Of a stretch of 38,056 bases of DNA, positions 7,982 through 16,061 are shown piece by piece. This stretch comes from Enterovirga sp. (GTDB taxonomy: Bacteria > Pseudomonadota > Alphaproteobacteria > Rhizobiales > Beijerinckiaceae). Made by a program: the position numbers and the translations under genes. The notes under the pieces were generated by a model. That model made no database searches. It was not told the origin of the DNA and saw nothing but the letters and a program-made list of their open reading frames with translations. Position 1 is the stretch's first letter. Every line of letters begins with the position of its first letter. The stretch lies in assembly GCA_028290695.1 (NCBI GenBank), contig JAQGJJ010000188.1:1-38056 (forward strand), in the 5' to 3' direction.

Positions 7982-8905
7982 TCAACATGATGGCGCGGCG
8001 GTCGGCGTGAGCCGCTTCAGCGGAAGCGCGAAGGTTTCCTCCACGAGCGCGGCGAGCGGACCGTCGGGATCGAGCAATTCGAGTGCCGCACTGACATGGC
8101 GTTCCAAACGATGGTGCGCCTGGTTGTGGCCCAGGAGGGACAGCAGCGTCGCCTTCCCGGAATCCTCGCATTGGCACGATGCCGTCCCGCCGCAGAGATC
8201 GCCGTCCGCCAGGTCGTCCAGGATCTGGAAAGCCTGTCCCAGGTGAGTGGCGAACCGCCGCATGCGGTCCGTGCTGTTCTGGTCGGCCCCCGCGATCACG
8301 GCCGCCATCTCGACCGCCGCGACGAACAGCATTCCGGTCTTCAGGTGGTTGGCGTCCGCCACACGGTCGGCATCGGCCCAGTCCCCGGGGCGAAGGTCCC
8401 GCAGCTGTCCTCCGGCAAGTCCGTCGGCGCCCACGGCCTGGGCCAGGATTTGCACGAGGCTGCAGCGGGTCGCCGGCTTGAGCCCCGCGGCGGTCGCGAG
8501 AAGCCCATAGGCACGGGACAGGAGGGTGATGCCGGCCAGAACGGCCGCATCCTCCCCGAAGGCGACGTGCGTGGCTGGCTGCCCTCGGCGCGAGACCGCA
8601 TCGTCCATCGCCGGCAGGTCGTCCAGAACGAGGGACGCGGCATGCACCATCTCCAGGGCGCAGCCTGCATCAAGGGCATCGAACTCATCCGCACCAAGCT
8701 CTCGCGTGGCCAGGATGGCCAGGAGGGGGCGCAGGCGCTTCCCGGGGGTCAGGAGCGCATACCGCACGGCTTGGGTCAGTGTGTTCTCCGTCGCAGGCGG
8801 GGCGAGGGCCCCCAGGCGCCGCTCGAAGGCTTCGCGAAGAGCGCGCGGGTCGGAGCGCGGGCGGCTCTTGCGAGGCGCAAGCGCGACCGCATCATCTAGC
8901 CTCAT
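7982..8905 (-). CDS. crtE: Geranylgeranyl diphosphate synthase CrtE
   Basis: A 307-residue trans-isoprenyl diphosphate synthase. The first Asp-rich motif DDLPAMDD is at 95-102 and the second, DDLAD, at 229-233. PGKRLRP near 54-60 and HAASLVLDD before the first motif are typical of CrtE. It supplies C20 GGPP to CrtB. The frame is open upstream to 9034, but the extra 43 residues are low-complexity; the ATG at 8905 gives a normal N-terminus, with GGAGG 10 bases upstream. A farnesyl synthase cannot be excluded by motif alone, but the cluster makes GGPP synthase much more likely. Confidence 0.92.
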   Translation of the reverse strand: MRLDDAVALAPRKSRPRSDPRALREAFERRLGALAPPATENTLTQAVRYALLTPGKRLRPLLAILATRELGADEFDALDAGCALEMVHAASLVLDDLPAMDDAVSRRGQPATHVAFGEDAAVLAGITLLSRAYGLLATAAGLKPATRCSLVQILAQAVGADGLAGGQLRDLRPGDWADADRVADANHLKTGMLFVAAVEMAAVIAGADQNSTDRMRRFATHLGQAFQILDDLADGDLCGGTASCQCEDSGKATLLSLLGHNQAHHRLERHVSAALELLDPDGPLAALVEETFALPLKRLTPTAAPSC

Positions 8906-9134
8906 CCTCCAGCGAGCCTCCAGATCCGGGCGGCGCCGGACCGGTGGGCCGGTCGGGAGCCTAGCGGAGGGTAAGCTGACCTCTTCTGCCGATGCGGTGC
9001 AAGGGTATGCGCGGGATTGTGATCCCGGTGGCACGACCGGGCAGATGGCGCCGACGTTCGCTCCGATCGTAGGCCCGGTGGATGGCGGGCCGGAATGAGT
9101 TGACCGGGCGCGACCGTTTCGGGCTCAAGGGTCC

Positions 9135-9362
9135 ATGCCCTTCCGAACGGACACGGAGGTCGAGATCCTCATCGCTGCCGATGGCCGGCTGACCATCGAG
9201 GGCCAGGAGGTGACGCTCGAGAACGGAAGCGTCGAGTCCGGCTGCATCGTCGGGTCGCTGCGTGGACCGGGCGTGTTCGTCCCGAAGGTCTCGATCCCGC
9301 TCGACATGTGCCGAATGGCGGCCGGCCATCGGCTTGTTGTCGACGATGAGGATCCGTCCTGA
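9135..9362 (+). CDS. Small hypothetical protein, 75 aa
   Basis: An acidic 75-residue protein, not recognised. The pattern (TEVEILIAADGRLTIEG, then LRGPGVFVPKVSIPLDMCR) looks like alternating beta-strands, and the codons are G/C-rich in third position like the neighbours, which favours a real gene over a chance frame. It sits between the divergent crtE and the alpha/beta hydrolase. No strong ribosome site is seen before the ATG. A minus-strand frame across 8961-9464 covers the same bases but reads as an arginine-rich shadow. Confidence 0.5.
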   Translation: MPFRTDTEVEILIAADGRLTIEGQEVTLENGSVESGCIVGSLRGPGVFVPKVSIPLDMCRMAAGHRLVVDDEDPS

Positions 9363-9443
9363 CCACGGCCGGCCGGGAGGATTGCGCGATCCGTACGGGG
9401 CGAACCTTCCGCGGCGCGCTGCCCCCGTGCAGGGTGTCCTGAC

Positions 9444-10325
9444 ATGAGCCCTGCCTTCCATCATGCGCCGCGCTTCACCCGGTGCTCGATAGAACTAGCG
9501 GGTGAACCCGGCGCGCTTGCCGCCGTCGAGATCGGTCGTCGCGACCGTCCCGTCGACGTTGTGTTCCTGCACGCCAACGGCTTCAACGCCCTGACCTACC
9601 GGAGCGCGCTCGAACCGCTCGGAGGGGACCTGCGCATCCTCGCTTACGACCAGCGCGGGCATGGCGGCTCGACGGTCCCGACCCGGTTGGAGGGTCGCCG
9701 GAGCTGGGACGATCTCGCGTCCGATCTCGTCGCCGTGCTGGACAGCCTGGATGGCCCCCCGGTGACGCTCGCCGGGCATTCGATGGGTGGGACGGCAGCA
9801 GCGCTGGCCGCAGCGCGCCGGCCTGAGCGCGTCCGCCATCTCACGCTGTTCGACCCCGTGATCCTGCCGCCGGTCGCCTCGCTGGTCTTACGGCTCGGCA
9901 TGCCGCCCACTTGGATCAAGAGCTTGCGCGACCTCGCGGCGGGCGCATTGCGGCGCAAGCGGGAGTTTCCGTCGCACGAGGCCGCGCAGAGCGCCTACAC
10001 GGGCCGGGGCGCATTCAGGACGTGGCAGGCTGAGGCTCTCGGGGATTACGTGTGCGACGGCTTCCATCAACGGTCGGACGGTGTTGTCGAGCTCGCCTGC
10101 GCGCCGGCCTGGGAGGCGTCGAATTTCTTGAGCCACGCCCATGACATACGGGGTGCGCTCAAGCGGCTCTCCTGCCCGGTGACCATCCTGCGGGCTGAAC
10201 GCAACAGCACGTGCGAGCCGAAGACCCCTCTCTCTGGTCGCATGACCATCGAGACCGTTCCCGGTACGACTCACTTTCTGCCGATGGAGCGACCGGACCT
10301 CGTCAGGTCGGCGCTGCGTCTGTAG
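9444..10325 (+). CDS. Alpha/beta-hydrolase fold protein
   Basis: A 293-residue alpha/beta hydrolase. The oxyanion region FLHANGFN is at 41-48, DQRGHGGS at 69-76, the nucleophile elbow GHSMGG (Ser113) at 111-116, and a C-terminal His277 in GTTHFLPMERP is the likely catalytic base. The acid residue is probably in the TILRAERN strand region. Such enzymes cleave esters, lactones or C-C bonds; nothing nearby fixes the substrate. Its stop codon directly abuts that of the converging MFS gene, leaving no intergenic space. Confidence 0.85.
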   Translation: MSPAFHHAPRFTRCSIELAGEPGALAAVEIGRRDRPVDVVFLHANGFNALTYRSALEPLGGDLRILAYDQRGHGGSTVPTRLEGRRSWDDLASDLVAVLDSLDGPPVTLAGHSMGGTAAALAAARRPERVRHLTLFDPVILPPVASLVLRLGMPPTWIKSLRDLAAGALRRKREFPSHEAAQSAYTGRGAFRTWQAEALGDYVCDGFHQRSDGVVELACAPAWEASNFLSHAHDIRGALKRLSCPVTILRAERNSTCEPKTPLSGRMTIETVPGTTHFLPMERPDLVRSALRL

Positions 10326-11567
10326 TCAGACGGTCGGCACCGGCACCGGAATGGGTGTTCGGCCCTCGGCAGGCGGCCTTACGTTCATCAGCATCTGGGC
10401 GAACCCGGCGATCAGACCGACCAGCACAGCGGCTTTCCAGGCCGCATCGTAGTTGCCGAGTACGTCATAGAGCATGCCCCCGCCCCAGGCGCCCAGGAAC
10501 GAGCCGATCTGGTGGCTCAGGAACGCAATGCCGACCAGGGTCGTCATGTAACGCAGCCCGAACAACTCCACGACGAGCCCGTTCACCAGCGGAACCACCC
10601 CGAGCCAGAGCATGCCCATGGCGGCCGCGAACACGATGGTAGAGGCCGGGCTCGGCGGCAGGGTGAAATAGGCCGCGATGCAGAGTGAGCGAAGAATGTA
10701 TACGAGCCCGAGCAGGTGCTGCTTCGGGTGCCGCCCGCCGAGCCAACCGAACAGGTAGGACCCGAGCACGTTGAACAATCCGATCGCCGCGAGGGCAGCC
10801 GCGCCGACGGAGGCGTCCATGCCGCAATCCGCCAGGTAGGTCGGCAGGTGCGTGGTGATGAAGACGAGTTGCAGGCCGCAGACGAAGAAGGCGGTGGCCA
10901 TCACGAGGTAGCCGGAATGCCCGAACGCTGAGCGGAGAACGGCCGGCAGCGACTGCTCCAATTGCTGGGAGGGTGCCGCCTGCACCCGATCGATCTGCCC
11001 CGCCCCGATCGCCGCCGGCACCATCACACAGACGAGGCCCAGGAAACCCCACAGGGCGACCTGCCATCCGGCGGTCGAGATCAGCGTCTGTGCCATTGGG
11101 GACGCGATCGTGAGCCCGAGCGACCCGACCGCTGAGACAGCCCCCATCGTGACGCTTCTTCTGGCAGCGGACACCGCGCGCGACGCGACGTTCATGGCGA
11201 CGCTCGACGCGGTGCAGGACAGGGCGAGGCCCACGCAAATGCCTGAGCCGAGAATGAGACCGAACGCCGATGTCGCCGTCATCATCAGGCCGAGCCCTGC
11301 CGCGTAGACCGCGATTCCGGCCAGCATCACCCAGCGCACTCCAAACCGGTCCGCCAGGATGCCCACAAAGGGCTGCGTCACCCCCCAGACGATGTTCTGG
11401 ATCGCCATCGCGAGGGAGAAATCCGCCGTCGTCACGCCGACATCGCGCACGATGTGCGGCTGGAACAAGCCGAAGCTCTGCCGCATGCCCATGGCGAGGC
11501 TGAGCATGACCGCCGCTCCGCCCAGGATGGTCCAGCGTTGGACGTCGTTCAGTCTGGCCGCCGTCAT
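10326..11567 (-). CDS. MFS transporter
   Basis: A 413-residue major facilitator with about 12 hydrophobic segments. The loop-2 motif GILADRFGVRWVM is the canonical MFS signature, and FGWLGGRHPKQHL forms the equivalent in the second half. MGMRQSFGLFQPHIV at the first helix recalls the oxalate/formate-antiporter-like group of monocarboxylate carriers. The ATG at 11567 is preceded by TCAGGAGG at good spacing. The frame is open upstream to 11753, but that extension is not membrane-like. The substrate is unknown. Confidence 0.85.
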   Translation of the reverse strand: MTAARLNDVQRWTILGGAAVMLSLAMGMRQSFGLFQPHIVRDVGVTTADFSLAMAIQNIVWGVTQPFVGILADRFGVRWVMLAGIAVYAAGLGLMMTATSAFGLILGSGICVGLALSCTASSVAMNVASRAVSAARRSVTMGAVSAVGSLGLTIASPMAQTLISTAGWQVALWGFLGLVCVMVPAAIGAGQIDRVQAAPSQQLEQSLPAVLRSAFGHSGYLVMATAFFVCGLQLVFITTHLPTYLADCGMDASVGAAALAAIGLFNVLGSYLFGWLGGRHPKQHLLGLVYILRSLCIAAYFTLPPSPASTIVFAAAMGMLWLGVVPLVNGLVVELFGLRYMTTLVGIAFLSHQIGSFLGAWGGGMLYDVLGNYDAAWKAAVLVGLIAGFAQMLMNVRPPAEGRTPIPVPVPTV

Positions 11568-11737
11568 CCGGTCCTCCTGATTTTGCGCGCTTATGACACA
11601 GATCCCACGCTCCGCTTGTCCGTCAGGTGACATTCGCCCCCTGCGCCGGGTGCAGACCTTTGGAGCGGGCGAGGGGGCGGGCTTACGCCCGACCTGCTGC
11701 CGAGCTATTGAGGCCTGGAAAACGAGGGAGCTCAGGG

Positions 11738-12823
11738 ATGGATAGACGGTCATTGCTGAAGGGGGGCGGCTTCGCTGCGGCGGGTGCTGCGGCCGTTGCG
11801 AGCCCGGCCATCGCTCAGGGGATGCCGGAGGTGAAGTGGCGCATGGCGTCGAGCTATCCGAAGAGCCTCGACACGCTCTATGGAGCAGGCGTCCAGGTGG
11901 CTAAGCGCGTCGCGGCAGCGACCGACAACAAGTTCCAGATCCAGGTCTTCGCGGCCGGTGAGATCGTGGGCGGCCTCCAGATCGTGGACGCCGTGCAGAA
12001 CGGGACGGTCGAGTGCGGCTACACGCTGTCCAGCTACTACATCGGCAAGGATCCGACCTTCATGTTCGAAGCGTCGGTGCCGTGGGGCTTCAACACCCGC
12101 CATCATAACGCCTGGATGCAGCACGGCGGCGGGCTGCAACTCGTTCGCGACTTCCTGGCCGACTACAACATCGTCAACTTCCCGGCCGGCAACACCGGCG
12201 CTCAGATGGGTGGCTGGTTTCGCAAGGAGATCAACTCGCTCGAGGATCTGAAGGGGCTGAAGTTCCGTATCGCCGGCATGGGCGGACAGATCCTGGCCCG
12301 CCTTGGCGTCGTGCCGCAGGTGCTCGCTGGTGGCGACATCTATCCGGCCCTCGAGCGCGGCACGCTCGACGCGGTCGAATGGGCCGGGCCCTACGACGAC
12401 GAGAAGCTCGGCTTCGTGAAGGTCGCCAAGTACTATTATTATCCGGGGTTCTGGGAAGGAACGGCGCAGACATCGGTCTATGCCAACAAGGAGAAGCTCG
12501 CGGCCCTCCCTGAGAGCTATCGCAATATCCTGGAAGCGGCTTGCGCGGAGGCCAACCTTTGGTGCCTGTCCAAGTACGATGCGGAGAACCCGGATGCGCT
12601 GCGCCGCGTGGTCAGCCAGGGCGCCGTCCCGAAGGCGTTTCCGCGTGACGTGCTCGAGGCGAGCTACAAGCAGGCCTTCGCACTCTACGGCGAGCTCGCC
12701 GCGCAGAACCCCAAGTTCAAGAAGATCTTCGATCACTGGATGGCGTTCCGGGACAAGGAGCTGACCTGGTTCCGGATCGGCGAATTCCCCTTCGACTACT
12801 TCATCTACTCGCAGCGGAACTGA
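11738..12823 (+). CDS. TRAP transporter substrate-binding protein, TakP-like (2-oxoacid binding)
   Basis: A 361-residue periplasmic binding protein of the DctP superfamily. The N-terminus MDRRSLLKGGGFAAAG...ASPAIAQ is a twin-arginine signal ending about residue 27. KWRMASSYPKSLDT, GNTGAQMGGWFR and EWAGPYDDEKLGF closely resemble Rhodobacter TakP as I recall it, which binds pyruvate and other 2-oxoacids with a sodium ion. The equivalents of its ligand residues appear to be present (Gln156, Arg177, Glu214, Trp215). No DctQ or DctM gene is adjacent: it is flanked by a divergent MFS carrier and a PAP2 phosphatase. It must use membrane subunits encoded elsewhere or serve another role. Confidence 0.88.
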   Translation: MDRRSLLKGGGFAAAGAAAVASPAIAQGMPEVKWRMASSYPKSLDTLYGAGVQVAKRVAAATDNKFQIQVFAAGEIVGGLQIVDAVQNGTVECGYTLSSYYIGKDPTFMFEASVPWGFNTRHHNAWMQHGGGLQLVRDFLADYNIVNFPAGNTGAQMGGWFRKEINSLEDLKGLKFRIAGMGGQILARLGVVPQVLAGGDIYPALERGTLDAVEWAGPYDDEKLGFVKVAKYYYYPGFWEGTAQTSVYANKEKLAALPESYRNILEAACAEANLWCLSKYDAENPDALRRVVSQGAVPKAFPRDVLEASYKQAFALYGELAAQNPKFKKIFDHWMAFRDKELTWFRIGEFPFDYFIYSQRN

Positions 12824-12869
12824 GGAAAGCTAAGCTCGTGCAGCCGCGCAATCCGACCCGGGCGAGAGC

Positions 12870-13652
12870 ATGACGATGGGACCGGTGAAAGTACGGGGTG
12901 GCGAGCGCTGGTTTGCGCTCGCGACCGGCCTGTCCGGACGACTCGGCCTGACGGAGGCAGCGCCTCTCGTGACGCTGTCGCTGGTCGGTCTCCTCGGCTG
13001 GGGCTTCATCGAGATCGCGGGCGAGGTGACGGAGGGTAGTACTCTCACGTTCGACCGCAAGCTTCTTCTCGGCCTGCGCAATCCGTCCAATCTGGCTGAC
13101 CCGATCGGGCCGGGTTGGCTTGAGGAGGTCGGGCGCGACCTGACCGGGCTCGGCGGGCACGCGATCCTCGGCCTGATCACGCTCGCTACGATTTCATACC
13201 TGCTCATGACCCGCAGACGCGGGGCGGCTCTCCTCGTCCTGGCTTCGGTCGGGGGAGGCATGATCGTCAGCACGCTCCTGAAGTTCGGCTTCGAGCGCGC
13301 GCGGCCCGACCTCGTCCCGCATGGGGCGCAGGTCTACACGGCCAGTTTTCCGTCGGGTCACGCGATGCTGTCAGCCGTGGTCTATCTCACGCTCGGCGCC
13401 TTGCTGGCCCGGATCCACAAGCCTCGGCGCGTGAAGCTGTTCTTCATCGGCTTCGCAATCGTGCTCACGGTGATGGTCGGGTGCTCGCGCGTCTATCTGG
13501 GCGTACACTGGCCCTCCGACGTCCTGGCCGGCTGGTGCGTGGGGGGTGCTTGGGCGGGCCTGTGCTGGTACGTCGCGCTCCTCCTGCAACGCAGGGGGCA
13601 GGTCGAGACAAAGGCGCCGCCCGCGCCTGGCGCGGACGTCGGCAAGGGCTGA
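12870..13652 (+). CDS. PAP2-family membrane phosphatase
   Basis: A 260-residue integral membrane lipid-phosphate phosphatase. The three-part PAP2 active site is complete: KFGFERARP, then SFPSGHAM, then SRVYLGVHWPSDVLAG (catalytic His in the second and third parts). Hydrophobic helices occur near 30-50, 95-112, 120-135, 170-190 and 195-240. Substrates in this family include phosphatidate, phosphatidylglycerophosphate and undecaprenyl diphosphate; the residue pattern alone does not separate them. It starts about 46 bases after the TakP-like gene. Confidence 0.88.
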   Translation: MTMGPVKVRGGERWFALATGLSGRLGLTEAAPLVTLSLVGLLGWGFIEIAGEVTEGSTLTFDRKLLLGLRNPSNLADPIGPGWLEEVGRDLTGLGGHAILGLITLATISYLLMTRRRGAALLVLASVGGGMIVSTLLKFGFERARPDLVPHGAQVYTASFPSGHAMLSAVVYLTLGALLARIHKPRRVKLFFIGFAIVLTVMVGCSRVYLGVHWPSDVLAGWCVGGAWAGLCWYVALLLQRRGQVETKAPPAPGADVGKG

Positions 13653-13764
13653 CGCCAGGGGGCGTGAACCGCGCGGCCCTCTTTGGGAGCAGCCCGCTCG
13701 GCGGCCGCAGTCGACAAATGCGCCGGTTCGGCCCAATGGGGCGGCACAGCAACGGAGAGGCACC

Positions 13765-14193
13765 ATGACCGTCAGGAAGGCTCGCGCAGTCTGGCAGGGC
13801 GCCGGCAAGGGCGGAGCCGGCAAGCTTTGGACCGATTCGGGCGTGCTCGATTCGACCGCCTACTCCTTCGGAACTCGGTTCGAGAACGAGAAGGGCACCA
13901 ATCCCGAGGAACTCCTGGCTGCTGCGCATGCGGGCTGCTTCAGCATGGCACTTGCGTTCCAGTTGCAGGCCGCCGGCTTCACGCCGACCGAGCTGAGCAC
14001 GGAAGCGGCGGTGACGCTCGTCCAGGACGGGCCGGGCTTCAAGATTTCCAAGTCGGCCCTGACCCTGAAGGCCCAAGTGCCTGGCATCGATCAAGGCCAG
14101 TTCGATGAACTCGCCAAGGCGGCCAAGGAAGGCTGCCCGGTCTCAAAGCTGTTCAACAGCGAGATCACCCTCGACGCCACGCTGGCCTCTTGA
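13765..14193 (+). CDS. OsmC-family peroxiredoxin
   Basis: A 142-residue OsmC-type thiol peroxidase that reduces organic hydroperoxides. The two family cysteines are visible: HAGCFSMAL in the centre and EGCPVSKLF near the C-terminus, with Glu in NPEELLAAAH between strand and helix. The ATG at 13765 follows GGAGAGG. Length and motif spacing are normal for OsmC rather than Ohr. It appears to be a single-gene unit with a hairpin downstream. Confidence 0.93.
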   Translation: MTVRKARAVWQGAGKGGAGKLWTDSGVLDSTAYSFGTRFENEKGTNPEELLAAAHAGCFSMALAFQLQAAGFTPTELSTEAAVTLVQDGPGFKISKSALTLKAQVPGIDQGQFDELAKAAKEGCPVSKLFNSEITLDATLAS

Positions 14194-14241
14194 GGCGAGC
14201 ATTGTCTCCAACCGGCGGCCCGGCCGTCAGGCCGGACCCAC

Positions 14242-14267
14242 GGGCGAGCCTTGCCTCGCCCCTTATT
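14242..14267 (+). terminator. Likely rho-independent terminator after the osmC-type gene
   Basis: Perfect 7-bp arms GGGCGAG (14242-14248) and CTCGCCC (14255-14261) with a 6-base loop, followed by CTTATT. A second 6-bp hairpin (CCGGCC/GGCCGG, 14220-14235) lies just before it. The T-tract is short, so efficiency is uncertain. Confidence 0.45.
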
Positions 14268-14284
14268 GAGGCTTCACCCCTGCG

Positions 14285-15082
14285 ATGATCCGCTCACCGC
14301 TCATGACCGTGATGACCGATGCCGTCATGAAGGCGGCTCGGTCGCTCAAGCGCGACTTCGGAGAGGTTGAGAACCTTCAGGTCTCCCGAAAGGGGCCTGC
14401 GAACTTCGTTTCGGCTGCGGATACCCGGGCCGAGGAAATACTGCGCGGAGCTCTCGAGAAGGCCCGCCCCGGCTACGGCTTCGTCATGGAGGAGACCGGG
14501 GTCGTGCAGGGCACGGACACGACCCATACCTGGCATATCGACCCGCTCGACGGGACGACCAACTTCCTCCACGGCATCCCACATTTCTGCATCTCCGTCG
14601 GGCTCGAGCGTGAAGGCCAGATGATCGCCGGGGTCATCTACGACCCGGTGAAGGACGAGATGTTCCTGGCCGAGCGGGGAAAGGGCGCGTTCGTCAACAA
14701 CCGGCGCCTGCGGGTCGCCGCCCGCCGCGAGATGTCGGAGGCGGTGATCTATTGCGGGCTTCCGCATCTCGGCCGGCCCGCGCATCCGCGCTTCCTTACC
14801 GAGCTGGCCAGCGTGATGGCTGTCTCGGCAGGGCTCCGTCGCATGGGGGCGGCGGCGCTCGACATGGCCTACGTCGCGGCCGGCCGGGCGGACCTGTACT
14901 GGGAGCGTGACCTCAAGACCTGGGACATGGCTGCCGGGCTCATCATCGTCCGCGAGGCCGGCGGCTACGTCTCGGATTGCGACGGGGGCACCAATCCCAT
15001 GGCGACGTTATCTGTGTGCTGCGGCAACGAGGTGTTGCATCGCGAACTGTTGTCGCTTCTGCGCAGGCCACCAGGGCGGTAG
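14285..15082 (+). CDS. Inositol-monophosphatase-family phosphatase (SuhB-like)
   Basis: A 265-residue Mg-dependent phosphatase. The metal site is complete: EE at 69-70, DPLDGTTNF with Asp86 and Asp89, and a distal Asp in LKTWDMAAG. KGPANFVSAAD at 36-46 is the family's N-terminal substrate loop. Proteobacterial members act on myo-inositol 1-phosphate or related sugar phosphates, and SuhB also binds transcription antitermination complexes in E. coli. The MotA-like gene starts 55 bases after its stop; operon membership is possible but unproven. Confidence 0.9.
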   Translation: MIRSPLMTVMTDAVMKAARSLKRDFGEVENLQVSRKGPANFVSAADTRAEEILRGALEKARPGYGFVMEETGVVQGTDTTHTWHIDPLDGTTNFLHGIPHFCISVGLEREGQMIAGVIYDPVKDEMFLAERGKGAFVNNRRLRVAARREMSEAVIYCGLPHLGRPAHPRFLTELASVMAVSAGLRRMGAAALDMAYVAAGRADLYWERDLKTWDMAAGLIIVREAGGYVSDCDGGTNPMATLSVCCGNEVLHRELLSLLRRPPGR

Positions 15083-15137
15083 AACGTTTCGGGCGGACTT
15101 GATCGGCCGTGCCGGCCCGGCCCACATTGAGCGCGCC

Positions 15138-16061
15138 ATGCTGACACCCACGCCGATCCAGCACGAGACCCGGCCGCTCTCGTCGCCCCGCATCTTCCTG
15201 GTCAGGATGGGCGTGTTCCTGATCCTGATCGGGTTCATTGTCCTGATCCTGTTCGAGCAGCTGAAACGCGCCTTCTTCGGCAACCCGGGCTTGAACGCCC
15301 TTATCATCGGCATCCTGGCGATCGGCATCGTTCTGGCGATCCGGCAGGTGATGCGGCTCTTTCGCGAGATCCGCTGGGTCAATCACGTCAGCGGCGCAGA
15401 CGGGCGAACGCTCGCGCGGCCTCCGATCCTGCTCGCCCCGATGGCGGCGCTCGTCGGCGATCCGACCAGCCGCGCGTTGCTCTCCGTCGCGACCACGCGC
15501 TCGCTGCTCGATTCCGTCGGGGCCCGCCTCGACGAGAATCGGGAACTCGTGCGCTACCTTGCCGGCCTGCTCGTGTTTCTGGGCCTGCTCGGAACCTTCT
15601 GGGGCCTGATCGACACAGTGAACGCAGTCGGCCGCATCATCGGCTCGCTCAAAACGGGCGGCGACGCCTCCGTGCTCTTCGACGAGCTGAAATCGAGCCT
15701 GGCCGCCCCGCTCGCCGGCATGGGCATCTCCTTTTCCGCCTCGCTTTTCGGGCTCGCCGGATCGCTTGTTCTCGGGTTCTTGGATCTCCAGGCCGGGCAG
15801 GCGCAGAACCGCTTCTACACGGAGCTCGAGGACTGGCTTGCGACCGCCGCGGCGGAGGCGGCCGCCACGAATTCGGCAGAGATCGGCGACGCAGCGCCTG
15901 GCGGGCAGACGCTGGCGAGCCTCGCCGAGGGCATCGAGGCCCTGGTGCAGCACATGCGGGGTGAGCAGCAGATGATACGCGACTGGGTCGAGGCCCAGGC
16001 CGCTCGGGACCGTGATTTCCGCATCCTCATCGAGCGCTTCATGCGTGAGCGGGCGAACTGA
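15138..16061 (+). CDS. MotA/TolQ/ExbB-like membrane protein
   Basis: A 307-residue protein with about four membrane helices (near 20-40, 53-75, 140-165 and 193-217). GLLGTFWGLIDTV at 149-161 and PLAGMGISFSASLFGLAGS at 191-209 are the conserved proton-channel helices of MotA, TolQ and ExbB. The C-terminal 85 residues are charged and probably helical, in the cytoplasm. It overlaps its MotB-like partner by one base (TGATG). No flagellar, Tol or Ton gene is near, so this is probably a stand-alone ion-driven motor pair acting on the envelope. The ATG at 15138 gives a short cytoplasmic lead; the Met at residue 24 is less likely. Confidence 0.85.
   Translation: MLTPTPIQHETRPLSSPRIFLVRMGVFLILIGFIVLILFEQLKRAFFGNPGLNALIIGILAIGIVLAIRQVMRLFREIRWVNHVSGADGRTLARPPILLAPMAALVGDPTSRALLSVATTRSLLDSVGARLDENRELVRYLAGLLVFLGLLGTFWGLIDTVNAVGRIIGSLKTGGDASVLFDELKSSLAAPLAGMGISFSASLFGLAGSLVLGFLDLQAGQAQNRFYTELEDWLATAAAEAAATNSAEIGDAAPGGQTLASLAEGIEALVQHMRGEQQMIRDWVEAQAARDRDFRILIERFMRERAN

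Noticed and set aside
8961-9464. 167-residue minus-strand gene upstream of crtE
   Set aside because: No recognisable pattern, basic low-complexity translation; the opposite 75-residue frame has better codon usage.
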